In this document: one piece after another, positions 24,375-36,280 of the stretch
Layout: every line of letters starts with the position of its first letter
Position numbering within the stretch: the stretch's first letter is position 1
Origin: Melieria omissa
Lineage: Eukaryota > Arthropoda > Insecta > Diptera > Ulidiidae
Direction of reading: 5' to 3'
Length of the DNA stretch: 64,000 bases
NCBI GenBank assembly: GCA_963971225.1
Contig: OZ020269.1
Span: forward strand, 15,250,421-15,314,420
Program-made: the position numbers and the translations under genes
Notes under the pieces: model-generated
What the model saw: only the letters and a program-made list of their open reading frames with translations
What the model was told of the DNA's origin: nothing
The model's database searches: none

Positions 24375-25136
24375 TTACTTCCACCTCCCCTCGCCCTTTC
24401 ACCAACCGCTTCAAATGTGTGGTGTAACATATCGCACACGCACAACAAAAGTGACACAACTAAAATTTTTTGATATTTCAGAAAAATCAAAAAAACTTTT
24501 TTTAAGCTAAATAAACATTTTTTTTAAATAACGTATAGACCGTTCACTAGAAAATCCTTACAGATTATGCTTTAGGATAAGTTACAAGATTTTTTTTTTT
24601 GTATTTTACACCATAAATTCCAAAATTTTGAGTTGTGACTGTTTTGATCATATTTGAATTCAATAATTACGGAATTAGTTTAAGTTATGTAACTTTTGCT
24701 GAGTTTTATAATTATAAATGACAGTTAAAAAGTCGAAAGAAAAATTTTAAAAATTCGAAATACATTTTTTTATTTAAATATATATACAAAAATTGTCAGA
24801 ACTTTGCTTAAAATTAACTTCAACAAAAATTTATTTCGTTAAAAGTGTCACAATTTGAGTTAGGACTCTTTTGCATTGAGCGGTAGCGATCAAATAGCAT
24901 CAAACTTTTGACATTAAAAGACACCTAACTGTATTTTTGCAACAGTTAACAACAACAAAATACACTGAGCTTTTGCTTATTGGTAGATTGATGCATTGTG
25001 CACAGTATTAACACATAAACCCGAAAATTGAAAATTTTGAGTTGTGTCACTTTTGTAGTGCGTGTGCGATATGTTCTGTAACAGTGTTGCATACACATTT
25101 CAAAACGGGTGAAATATGAAATATCACTTCTTCTCC
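24375..25136 (+). mobile_element. SINE 3' segment (copy 1), split by a TA-flanked MITE
   Basis: The outer parts (about 24375-24431 and 25070-25136) match, in order, the 3' halves of the SINE-like copies at 27490-27650 and, inverted, 41699-41870: TCCACCTCCCCT, CAAATGTGTG, then AACAGTGTTGCATACACATTTC and ACGGGTGAAA. The match is interrupted by the MITE at 24432-25069. No tRNA-like head is present, so this copy is 5'-truncated. Confidence 0.65.
24432..25069. mobile_element. MITE with TA target duplication, Tc1/mariner-like
   Basis: A 638-bp element. The left end, from TCGCACACGCAC through AAAAGTGACACAACT, is repeated inverted at the right end (25031-25069) over about 40 bases with very few mismatches. 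TA flanks both ends (24430-24431 and 25070-25071). The homologous copies at about 27530 and 41820 read straight through this point (...CATATGTTGG...), so they serve as empty sites. No transposase frame is present, so it is non-autonomous. Confidence 0.85.
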
Positions 25137-25159
25137 TTCACCCATGGGTATAGTACAAT

Positions 25160-26103
25160 GCACAGTGATTCGACTCCATACAACCGCGGGACAAAATTAG
25201 AAGGAGTGGTCCGTTCCTCATAAAATTTGGCATACTAACATAGTTAATCATGGTCTGCTGAATTGAAATCTCTAATTTGTTTTTCTTAAACTTTTGTAGG
25301 TTGGCAATGCCAGAGTCCTAAATTTTCAAATTTCGTAACTTTTGGAGAGCTATAGCACCAAGTGTGTCGGGTCGATTTTTCAGATTTTACATTTAATCGG
25401 TAATATCAACATTGATTATTGCAAAGAGTAACAGAAATTGTCTCAGGACCATTTAGTTTTGCTATAAAAACGATGTATGTTTTGAATTTTTGCACATTTT
25501 ATAATTTTTCATGCTGATTGCATACTTTTAGGCATGAAAAAAAGAAATTTTGTCGAAAAATATGTGTTTAGACCACTTTTCAAATTGAATTATTTTCTGA
25601 GATCGGAAGATATCTGAGGATGTACTTACATTATCCAACAAAGAAAGAATGCTTCTTAAAATAAAAAAAAATCCAGGAACATACTTTTATATACTTTTTA
25701 GATATTTTCCTCTAAGTTTTGCCAATTTTCAGTTTTTTAATTTTGAAAAATATTTTGAATTAAACGTGAAGTAAAAGCCTACGCTTTGCAAATTTTGAGA
25801 AAACATTTAAAGCGAAAATGTCCTCATCATTTCTTATTCCATATTGAAAGTTTAAGCAAATTCTTGGTAACCATGTATTTTTAAAATTTTGTTTTCTCAA
25901 TAGACTAAAAAATATAAAAAAAATGAGTACATTTTTTTGAGAAGAAAGTTTCAACTTTGAGTCGCTTTTGCACAGACGCTAATTGATTTTTTGCACAGAT
26001 TTTTTGGGGTTTTCTTAGTTAGAGTTTTTTCGTTCAAATGACATCAAAATCGTTAAATTCTGAGACCATAAATTTTTTGAATTTTGTCTATGGAACGAAT
26101 CAC
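25160..26103 (+). mobile_element. Element A copy 1 (0.94-kb DNA transposon, non-autonomous)
   Basis: This segment matches, in inverted orientation, nearly all of 49071-50002 and, with two insertions removed, 56061-59058. It begins GCACAGTGATTCGACTCCAT and ends (reverse complement) with TTCGTTCCATAGACAAAA. The best-kept copy (49071-50002) shows inverted termini GCACAGTG(A/C)TTCG. No transposase is encoded in any copy. The superfamily is unresolved because no clear target duplication is visible. The right end lies about 28 bp from the (TCACA)n array. Confidence 0.8.
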
Positions 26104-26131
26104 ATGGTCCAAAATGGACTGAGTGCTATGG

Positions 26132-27444
26132 CATCACATCACGTCACGTCACATCACATCACATCACATCACATCACATCACATCACATCACATCACATC
26201 ACATCACATCACATCACATCACATCACATCACATCACATCACATCACATCACATCACATCAGATCACATCACATCACATCACATCACATCACATCACATC
26301 ACATCACATCACATCACATCACATCACATCACCTCACATCACATCACATCACATCACATCACATCACATCACATCACATCACATCACATCATATCACATC
26401 GCACCATATAACATCACATCACATCACATCACATCACATCACATCACATCACATCACATCACATCACATCACATCACATCACATCACATCACATCACATC
26501 ACATCACATCACATCACATCACATCACATCACATCACATCATATCACATCGCACCATATAACATCACATCACATCACATCACATCACATCACATCACATC
26601 ACATCACATCACATCACATCACATCACATCACATCACATCACATCACATCACATCACATCACATCACATCACATCACATCACATCACATCACATCACATC
26701 ACATCACATCACATCACATCACATCACATCACATCACATCACATCACATCACATCACATCACATCACATCACATCACATCACATCACATCACATCACATC
26801 ACATCACATCACATCACATCACATCACATCACATCACATCACATCACAGCACATCACATCACATCACATCACATCACATCACATCACATCACATCACATC
26901 ACATCACATCACATCACATCACATCACATCACATCACATCATATCACATCACATTACATAATATCTCATCGTATCACTTCACATCACATCACATCACATC
27001 ACATCACATCACATCACATCACATCACATCACATCGCATCACATCGCATCACATCACATCACATCACATCACATCACATCACATCACATCACATCACATC
27101 ACATCACATCACATCACATCACATCACATCACATCACATACATCACATCACATACATCACATCACATCACATCACATCACATCACATCACATCACATCAC
27201 ATCACATCACATCACATCACATCACATCACATCACATCACATCACATCACATCACATCACATCACATCACATCACATCACATCACATCACATCACATCAC
27301 ATCACATCACATCACATCACATCGCATCGCATCACATCGCATCACATCACATCACATCACATCACATCACATCACATCACATCACATCACATCACATCAC
27401 ATCACATCACATAACATCACATCACATAACATAACATCACATTA
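26132..27444. repeat. Simple satellite (TCACA)n, 1.3 kb
   Basis: About 260 copies of the pentamer. Most units are perfect. Variants occur as CGTCA at the left edge, an 18-base interruption ATATCACATCGCACCATA present twice, exactly 150 bp apart (26391 and 26541), a diverged patch near 26941-26985, and a phase shift at about 27138-27155. Because 5 and 3 share no factor, every frame is open and reads a Thr-Ser-His-His-Ile periodic peptide; this is not evidence of a gene. Confidence 0.97.
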
Positions 27445-27489
27445 CTTTCCACCACATCTCGAATATTGAATACGACTTATGTAGTTTTA

Positions 27490-27650
27490 ACTTACTCCCC
27501 TTCTTCCATCCGCTTGAAATGTGTGCTGTAACACATGTTGGAAAAAACAGTGTTGCATACAGATTAAAAAAAACGGGTGAAATACGAGAGTATGTGATAT
27601 CACAATAAGTCATCTTACAGAGGCAGCCACTATAACCTAACCTAACCTAC
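27490..27650 (+). mobile_element. SINE 3' segment (copy 2) with CCTAA-type tail
   Basis: Same order of blocks as the complete copy at 41699-42118 (inverted): CTTACTCC, CATCCGC, GAAATGTGTGCTGTA, ACAGTGTTGCATAC, ACGGGTGAAAT, then CACTATAACCTAACCTAACC. It directly follows the (TCACA)n array. The head is missing. Confidence 0.65.
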
Positions 27651-28014
27651 CTAACACCTTACCTACCTAACACCTTACCTCACCTCTTCTACATAAGGAT
27701 ATTTCCATGATCCGAAAAGACCTAAATAATTTCCAGAAGTAAAGCAGCAACCTTGCAAGAAAACTATTTCATAACTATTTAAAAAATATTCTGTTTTTGT
27801 GGGGTGTACCCCCACAATAAGTGTTGAGGGATGTACAAAAGATGGTCTAACTAGCATCAAATCGCAACGAACCATTTTGTAACTATTTTCATGTTAAAGC
27901 GTCATAATTTTTCTCTAAAACATCAGTATGGGTTTGTTTGGTGAAGTATAAACAAAATTTCTATTTCCTCTAACCATGTCAAGCTTTATGCCAGTAAAAA
28001 TATTTTGTGGAAAT
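27651..28014. other. Intergenic DNA, nothing identified
   Basis: Contains short CCTAACACCTTACC iterations at 27650-27690, apparently a decayed continuation of the SINE tail. The rest shows no known feature. Confidence 0.4.
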
Positions 28015-28185
28015 CACTGATCTTTCTAAGGACAACACTGGCCCATATGTTGTGTCAAACGTCAAAACGTCAAGAAAACTTTATGTCAATAAAACCCAAT
28101 TCGTAGAGAGCACTGATCTTTCTAAGGGCAACACTGGTCCTTATGTTGCGTCAAACGTCAAGAAAGCTTTGAATGTGCTTCAATG
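28015..28185 (+). repeat. 96-bp tandem duplication that keeps an open frame
   Basis: CACTGATCTTTCTAAGG occurs at 28015 and 28111. The period, 96 bp, is a multiple of three, and the plus frame stays open to 28237, giving a 32-residue repeat with TDLSKxNTGPYVxSNVK in both copies. There is no good ATG. It may be a relic of a coding repeat or of a transposon, or simply a duplication that happens to be open. Confidence 0.5.
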
Positions 28186-31100
28186 GGATGCGATGGGACA
28201 ACTGCGGTATTCACCAAACATTGCTCCTTTTCACTAACACTTTTTCCGCTCGATTGCTCATTGCCTATTCAAGCAGAGCTTTACTTCTTACAATGAGGCC
28301 AAAAATTAGATTTATTCTTGAGTTAACTCAAAAAGCGAGAGATTTTTTCAACCCAAAATTAGTTTGCCACCTAAGCGATGGCAAGAAGTCGTAGCTAAAG
28401 ATAGAGAATATTAAAAAAAAACAGTACACAAATTTATCTCAATAAAGCCTAAAACTTACCAGGTTTGGCTTCAAAGGAGTCAAATAAAAAAAAGACAAAG
28501 AAAAAAAAGAAGAGGAAAAACTTAAGTTTTCTCTGAAGCTTATATTTCGACTCACTACGCATTACACAAAGATTTCGTTTGCCGTCCATACGACGAAGAA
28601 GTTGAATGGTCTCAGTGCGGAAACTTTTTTCAAATACTTGCAAACTACCCAGCAAATCAAATTAAATGTCCATAAATTCTTTCGAGTTTCGAGCTGTTTT
28701 CAAATTTTTGTATTCTTTAAGAACCAACGCAATACCAAAGTACTGCGTTGCCAATAATAGGGCAACACGACCTGACTGCTGGTTCTTAGTAAACCAATTT
28801 TATCAGATTCCCATAGAAAATTAACGATTCTAATAAATTGAGCTGCCAAGTGATTTGAGTTCGTCTGTTAAAGATCAAAAATATGGCCGAGCTTCATTAG
28901 TTATCTCAAAATATTTTGTCTCCTCACTGGTTTGAACTCAAACTGAAGTTCAACTCAAAATAAACTCGAACTCAAACTTGAGTTGAATTCAAACTGAAGC
29001 GAGAGTTCAAATAAGTTAGAGAACTCACTTCTCTTTTTCAATCTTTTGGCTCATGAACTTCCCTATCAATCCTTATTACTTAAATGAGATAATGCACCAA
29101 ATTGTGCAGTGAAGATTTTACTAATTTAGCTTTAGGCTTCGGTTTCACCTTACTCCTTTTATTTACATACATATGAGCATAAGATTAGCTGAACCTATTA
29201 GCTTAACCTTAACCTGTCTAATGGGTAAAATTTTACCCATGAAAATTGACTTTTCAAAAAAATCACAGAAAAGTTCATGGTAGAGATATCTCAAAATCAT
29301 TGATAGGGATGGTTGGGGTAAGGATGGAACTACCTTAGTCTAGTGGAGGTCACCCTAAAGTTCCGCCATCTAGCTAGAGTTACCAGACTCCAAAAATTGT
29401 GAATTTTCCTGAGGTGGAAAATGTGGCGGAACGTAGTGGCCCTCGAACCTCACAAAAATCTGCCTCCTAACTCACCTGTAAGCAATACATCTTTTGCTCA
29501 CGTGTTTAGCTGGTCACTTTAAAAAGTATGGAAAAAAGGTACCGTTGCTGCGTAATGGGTACAAAATACCAAATGAATATCTCAGCAACCTGCAGAGATA
29601 GAAAGCTGAAATTGTTTTTGATTATTTTGGGTCAATTCCAGGTCGTGTATGAAATTTTATCAAAACCGTATGGGCGGAACTGGTACCCGGCTTTAATGGA
29701 ATAAAAACCCACAAGATTTGATTTGGCGGAGTTTATAAGTTATTTTGAAGAATACGTTTGCTGTTCTTTTTGGATCCCAGAAAGTCGAAAACTTCCTTTG
29801 TAATAACGTAATTTGCTTATTCTGATCATTGAAACTTCTCAGCATAAAAATATGTTGTGCTAAGCTGCTAAGGAATGAAGCGATTCTGTTTAACTTAGAC
29901 TGTTTTTACTATTCTTTGTGTTTTCTCTAAATTGTCAAAGTTCTAAAGTGCTTATTATAAAATAAATCAAGTAAATTGCAAACACTACAAATTTTCTGAA
30001 TAATAATTGATACTGTACTGTAGAATTTTAGCATTTCTCTTGGAATTCTAACACTTTGCTGAGCAACTTGTATGCATTTTTTTAGATTTGCACTTCTCCC
30101 ACATAAAAACAACAATTTTTTCAATTTGCCAAATGCACTTTTCCGAGTTTCATTTTCCAATTGTGAGGCACATTTCCCACAATTGGTGTCACTAGCAGAT
30201 GCCAACCAGTGTTGCCATACATTTGCATATTGCATGCCACAAATTCATGTCAATAGAAATCTCAGCAGGAATTTCAAAACAGCAAAAGTTCCTTGATTCA
30301 TTTTAAATGAAGCCATCGGAACTCACTGAAAAGCATCTAAAATTTCGTATTAATATTTGCAGCCTTTGGGGTAAATCAAATGGCATTTGAGGAATTCAAA
30401 AATTCAGAGTATGACAAAAATACGAGCAGAATTGTGCAAATGCCAAATAAATTCAAACATGGCAAATATTTTAGAGCAACCAAACACAGCAAATGGAAAT
30501 GTTGAAATATTAAAAGCGGTGCCAAATGTATGCAAACAGATATACAAAGATACGCATACATGCATATATTAGTATGTGTGTAAGTGTGTTTGTGGTGATG
30601 ACAACACAAGCATATGGCATGTGTATGTGTGGCGAGCGGATATGTCGGGTCAATCTATGAGTTATACATTTGCTATGATAAATGAATGATGAAAGTTTGA
30701 GTGAGTAGACTCAGTCTGAAAAATAAATATCAATGAGAAATGAGCCAGTAAATTTTTTTTTATGGTGCTGAAATATTTCATTGCGCTGAAAAAGAATTGC
30801 TTGGGCTCTAAGCTGCACATGGAACACTGGTGAAGTTGACTGCGGAACTCCACAGCCAAAACTTTGTAAACTGTTTTGTTGTGGTTCTCAATTTAACTGA
30901 ATACCTTTAAGAAACAAACAAGAAAATATCTTTACATTCTATGCAGCTAAGAAGAGCAGAGTTCGACCTTAAAAAAAGAAAACATTTCGCATTACTTTCC
31001 GCATAACCCAAAACGAAAGGCAACAGACCCAAAGTGACAAAGTTGGAAGTAGCAAACCCAACACTGTGATGGCTGAAAGTCAGTTCACACTCATTCATAC

Positions 31101-31669
31101 ATGAATGAAGTTCACATAAGCACACACACACACACAAGCAAACTTAAAAACATGCAAATATAAAACACACACACATGCACATTAGTTTATATTGAACTAT
31201 TTTGTTGTTTGTGTGGTTAGTTTATCACTTTGTTGCTTTTATAAATAAATACAATTTTGCTTACATTGTTATAAATAGATTTACGTCAGTCTGACGTCAC
31301 ACGCAAGGATGGCCTTGCGGCCTACGTATTGTGTAGGTAAGTCGCTGGGTCCGGATGTGGATGGATGTGGATGCGGTCTATGGATGCAAAGAGTGGTGAA
31401 GCAAAATTAGCTACTCTACAACAACAAAATGTGTTGTATGGCATACGAACCGGAAATTTTGTGGCACGTACCGGAAGTGGTTTCGTAACGTCAATGTGTG
31501 AACATTGCAATTGAATATAATCAATTGAATTGAATGTGATTGAATGTGGTGACACTAATAAGTCTTTCAGAGTTGGAATTTGATAAGGTGACTGCTTCGA
31601 GTGCGAGTCTGAGGTGAAGGATCAAAGAAGTTTTATGTAAAAGATGCAGCAAAATATTTTAAAATAAAG
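28186..31669. other. Intergenic DNA with minor structures
   Basis: No gene recognised. Visible structures: a 71-base imperfect hairpin (28718-28788) with arms TAAGAACCA/TGGTTCTTA enclosing a second AACGCA/TGCGTT stem; GAACTCAAACTGAAG-type iterations at about 28925-29035; the palindrome GGGTAAAATTTTACCC at 29222-29237; and CA repeats near 31121-31170. None is assigned a function. Confidence 0.4.
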
Positions 31670-31673
31670 ATAT

Positions 31674-32086
31674 TGTAACGGTGAGGCACTCTGTTGCTGT
31701 TCTATGCGTGAATGCTTTTACGAGCATACTTTTAGGCGCGCACTTCAGAGTACAGCAAACTTGTTATAATTCCGATATGGCAAGGATGGTTCGCGATGGT
31801 AATGGGCTGTGCGAGAATGGTCGAGCATTGTCCAATTGGAATGTGCGAGAACAGTCGGCGCGATAACCAGACAGGTATAAAAGGCAGCAGAGTCCAAAGC
31901 AGAAGGAGTCTGATTCGAGCAAGCAAAGGGGAAACATGCAATAGTAGTAGTGTAAAGATAACCAAAGTGTAAATATGTAAATAAAGTGATTGCTGGTATT
32001 GGAATGCGTTTTGCGCTGAATAATTGAAGTGGTTTTATTTTCAAACACAATCCAGATACGAACTTAGAGAATCCATTTTCGTAACA
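31674..32086 (+). mobile_element. Solo LTR (413 bp), Gypsy-like, with ATAT duplication
   Basis: The unit begins TGTAACG and ends CGTAACA and is flanked by ATAT (31670-31673 and 32087-32090). Inside are a promoter-like TATAAAAG at 31876-31883 and AATAAA at 31980-31985 in the right order for an LTR. The element at 41390-42218 shares the ends, the TATAAAAGGCA box, CATACTTTTAGG and AAGCAAAGG. There is no internal retrotransposon sequence, so recombination left one LTR. A 4-bp ATAT duplication fits the Ty3/Gypsy group; clade not determined. Confidence 0.8.
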
Positions 32087-32089
32087 ATA

Positions 32090-33845
32090 TGAAAAACGCA
32101 GTGTTTTTGTCAGTACTGTACTCCTAGCAGGAACAGTAGAAACTGATAAAAGAATTTGACAATTCTTTAAGAGTAAACTGGCTAATGAAAAAGAATATTA
32201 AATTGGGGCTCGGAATCGCCACACATCTAGCAAAAACTTTGAAAATTTACATATCGAAAATATAAGTTTTTGTTAGCTGACTTTTAGCAAGAATCTGATA
32301 AAAGAATCTTTTACTTTACTCCAAAGTAAAAACTACTAAGTAATTACCTATGAAAAGAGATCTTAAACTGAGGCTGGAAGCCCCCACTCATGTAGCAAAA
32401 TGTTCATATGAAAGTTACAATCTCAGCAGAAACAAGAGGAACTAATAGCAGAAACAGACAAAGTTTTGAGAAAAAAATTGTCTATGAAAAGGTATTTTAA
32501 ACTGATACTTAGAATCGGCACACATCTAGAAAACTATATAAAAATTTACATACGAGCTGTCGTCTCATCTGGAACAACATGAACTGACAAAGAATCTGAC
32601 AACAATTTGAAGTGAAAATCTCTTCAAAAAAAAGCACTTTAATTGAGGCTCAGAATTGCCACACATCTAGCAAAATTTATGTATGGAAAACACAATGTTT
32701 TTGTCAGCTGCTCTTTCAGCAGAAACAACAAAAGCTGGTAGAAGGAACAGAAAAACTTTTGAGAGTGACTTTCCTTATGAAAAAGGATCTTAAAATGAGG
32801 CTATGAATCCCAGAATATTTTAAAAGTTACTTAGGAAAAACACATTATTTTTGTCGGCTGTTCTGTCAGCAGGAACTGATAAAGAATCTAACATTGTTTT
32901 GGAGTAAAAATGTCTATAAAATATATTATTATATATATTTCAAAATTTACATACAAAACCGTTTCGTTGGCTGTTCCCTTGGTAGTAGGAACAGACAATC
33001 TTTTGAGAGTAATTTTCTCTATGAAAAGAGATTTTAAACAGAGACTTGGAATCGCCACACATCTAGCAAAACATTTCAAAAATTTTATATGAAACTCACA
33101 ATGTTTTCATCGACTGTCATCTTAGCAGAAACAAGAGGAACTAATAGAAGAAACAGACAATGTTTTGAGAAAAAAATGGCCTATGAAAAGGGATCTTAGG
33201 CTTTGACTTGGAATTGCCCCACATCTAGCAAACTTTTTCAAAATTTACATATGGAAAACACTATGTTTTTGTCAGCTATCCCCTCAGCAGGAACAACAGG
33301 AACTAACACCAGGAACAGACAATCTTTTAGACTAACTTTCCCTATGAAAATGGATCTTAAACTGAGGCTCAAAGTTCCAACACATCTAGCAAAATGTTTC
33401 AGAATTAACATATGAAACTCAATGTTTTCGTCATATGTCCTCAGCAGAAACAAGAGGAACTAATAGCAGGAACAGACACTGATTTGAGAGAAAAATTGCC
33501 TATGAAAAGTGATCTTAAAAAAAATATTTCTAAATTAACATACGAAACCTATAATGTCGGCTGTTCTTTCAGCAGAAGTAATTGAAACTGATAAAAGCAT
33601 CTGATAATAATTTGGAGTAGAATTCCTCATAAAAAGAACTGTAATTGAGGCTCAGAATCTCACATCTAGCAAAAAAGTTCAAAATTTACATAAGGAAAAC
33701 ACAATTTGTTTCGTTGGCTGTGCTTTCAGCAAGGACAATAGGAACTGACAGCAAGAACTGACAATCTTGTGAGAGTAAATTTGCTAATCTTAATCTTAAA
33801 ATAAGCCTCGTAATCGCCAGATATCTTTAGAGTCATTTCATCGAT
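32090..33845. repeat. Degenerate tandem array, about 140-165 bp period, ten or so units
   Basis: Units share, in order: AACAGACAAT(C/G)TTTTGAGA, CTATGAAAA(G)GGATCTTAAA, GAGGCT(C)GGAATCGCC, ACACATCTAGCAAAA, AATTTACATA, GAAAACACAATGTTTTTGTC and AGCAG(A/G)AACAA. The CACATCTAGCAAA core stands near 32222, 32661, 33057, 33221, 33381 and 33662, with decayed copies between. The array starts directly after the solo LTR. Not coding on either strand. Confidence 0.85.
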
Positions 33846-35838
33846 TACAAAGTTACATGCACAATGCAGAATTAAGGGAAGCTGTACTTATGATTGTGAA
33901 TTGAACTTGAATATTCAACGAATAAGTAGTCAGCTATAGACACAACAAATGCTATTTCAATCCAAACGGAAATTCTCAAAATAAAAAAAAACTCTTGGTG
34001 CTTTCGTTAAACAACATTGACGCATTTACACATTTTGAGTTCTTATGTCGCATATCTCTTGACGCCTTCATACGAACTTATTTCTATTTAACACTGCACA
34101 TTTTGAGTTCTTATGTCGCATATCTCTTGACGCCTTCATACGAACGCATTTCTATTTAACACTGCAAATTCGCGCATTAAGCGCTCAACGTTTAATTTCT
34201 CAAAGAATTTCCACACTCAGTCGCACAACAGTTGAAACCTCAACAAAGCAGAAGAATTCCATAATAATTCCTTAAATATGAATGAGTAGAGCTACTCGTC
34301 TGTCTGTGTGTGTGTGTGTGAAAAATGTTTATAAAGTTTAACACAAACAACAACTAAGCGCATTAAATTGTGCGTAATTTTTTTCGACACGCACTGCTCA
34401 TGGAATTCGCATGCCTCAACAACGCCCAAAAGTATGCGCGACTCAACTCGACACCACACATAACGTGAATATGATTTCATATTGTGGAGCGTTATTGCGA
34501 CGAATTTAAAAATACTCACCAAATGCCAATGATGCGTTTGTGCTGCTTTGGCTTCTTATTTTTTTTTCTGCGCCACATTCGACTAATGAGCGTCAAGTGG
34601 TGCGAGTGATGAGGAGTTACAGCGAAAGCTTAATTTGTGTTTGTGCTGGAAAGTGAGTAGCAAGCTATGCGAATTCAGTGAATGCGCTGAAAACAGAACA
34701 GCAATGTGTGTGTGTGTGCGCCACTCATCTTACCTACACACATTTGCTGACACATTTGCTGCCACTTCACTCTTCGACCATCAAAAGATGCTCATACGCA
34801 ATGGTGTACACGACGTCTGCGTGTGACAGGTAAATTCGAGCCATTATCTTTATTTGTGTTGGTGTTTGTGTTTAGATTTGTGCGAATGCGTGTGCGAGTG
34901 TATGAAAATGTAAATGTGTTTTGCTCTACGAGGACTTAGGCAAAATGATAGAGTGGCTGATAGTGACAAAGCACACAGACGGTGCATCAATAAAAGCGCT
35001 TGCAAGATAAAGTATCCTTTTAACGCTGCACGCCAGCCTGTGCGCTGAGTATGTGTGCGTGCGGACGGTAGCTTTATCTTGTCTTAAAGAAGATTATTCA
35101 CTTTCAAATGGCTGCCGCAGGTATGAGAATTTGCATAGCGAAATTATATTTGTAGCAGGTGGAAGATAAATGGGAAAAAGCAAATGTGTAAACAAGTCAG
35201 AGTGTGTTTCAGTTGGTCTCGATAGGAATTTTAAACACAAATATTATATATAAATATTTTCAACATTGTCGCAGAGAATAAAGTTTTTATGTTAACATTA
35301 AGCAGAAAAGCAAATCTTTGGGCTAAAATTCTGAAATGCGAATGAATGAAGACAAATCATGCATTTTGCGCATATAAATTCAAATATACAAAATCACTCA
35401 GGCAAATGCATTAAAACATGAACTTTATTCGAATGCATCATAAAATTGATTCCTTCAACTTCAGTAATTTCAAGCAACAGTCAACCATTAGTTAGTTAAA
35501 AGTTCAAATCATGAATAAGGATGAGTTTTTAGTAATAAAATCCACATGAGAATTCATACGTTCAGACAAAAATAATTTATGCAAATATCCTTTGGGAACA
35601 GAGACCAATGGATCTGCATCCATTTACTGTGCAAGTGAGTTTATAGTGGACTGAAGAGACCAAATTTTGACTTAAAACTGGGAAAGTCGAATTGAGAGAT
35701 TTTCATTAGCTAAATATTTTACTTTCAACAGTTTGCCGATTTTCTTTTAAATAAATGGATGGAAAAATTTTTGTGATTTGGTGTTGGTTTGATTATTTTA
35801 TAAATTGAGCAGACAATGTAATTTATGGCACTCAAGTA
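33846..35838. other. Intergenic DNA, no gene identified
   Basis: Apart from the 68-bp duplication at 34031-34166 and a GT run at 34305-34320, I see nothing. Short open frames near 34292-34522 and 34635-34826 look like chance. Confidence 0.4.
34031..34166. repeat. Tandem duplication, 2 x 68 bp
   Basis: The unit begins CATTTTGAGTTCTTATGTCG and ends TTTAACACTGCA. The second copy at 34099 is nearly identical (ACTTA versus ACGCA near its end), so the duplication is young. Confidence 0.9.
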
Positions 35839-36111
35839 CTAAAAATTACCAAATTTATCAAAATTATAAATGTTTAAGCAAATTTCCTCAAGTAGACTAT
35901 TCCAGCATTGCGTAATAGAGTCCAGAAAAGAAGTCATCGTGAAAACCTTATGCATACTTTCCACATTCTGACGATGTTTCAAAGATCTAACTATATACAT
36001 ATATGTGGCAAATCTGACTAGTAGTCCAGCTAGGGGAACTCCGATTTCCTGGAGTACTGTGAACACTCCAACTTCTCTCTCGCTCGGGTTTTCGTCGTCC
36101 ATGCCGGACAT
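35839..36111 (-). CDS. Short unidentified ORF (90 codons), doubtful
   Basis: The minus-strand ATG at 36111 has a strong context (AAAC before ATG) and the frame continues for 90 codons. The N-terminus MSGMDDENPSEREVGVF is acidic, followed by a mixed segment ending LDSITQCWNSLLEEI. No domain is recognised. It stands alone about 170 bp from the (GACTAA)n array. It could be a decayed gag-like or host-derived fragment, a short real gene, or chance; I lean to a relic. Confidence 0.2.
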   Translation of the reverse strand: MSGMDDENPSEREVGVFTVLQEIGVPLAGLLVRFATYMYIVRSLKHRQNVESMHKVFTMTSFLDSITQCWNSLLEEICLNIYNFDKFGNF

Positions 36112-36280
36112 GTTTTTTTATTTTGGTAAAATTTAGAATAAAAACTGAAATTACAGATACTAATTTTTTTGATAAGCTATAAATTTAAAAATAAAAATAT
36201 TACCTAAAAAAATTCAAGAGGAAGGCAAGACCGAGAATAAATATTAAGTTAAATATTAAAACTAAATCTATTAAATATTA

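Noticed and set aside
26038..27469. Open frames of 307 and 448 codons reading Thr-Ser-His-His-Ile repeats
   Set aside because: They are forced by the TCACA pentamer, which is open in all frames; no coding context, no unique sequence and no splice or start context.
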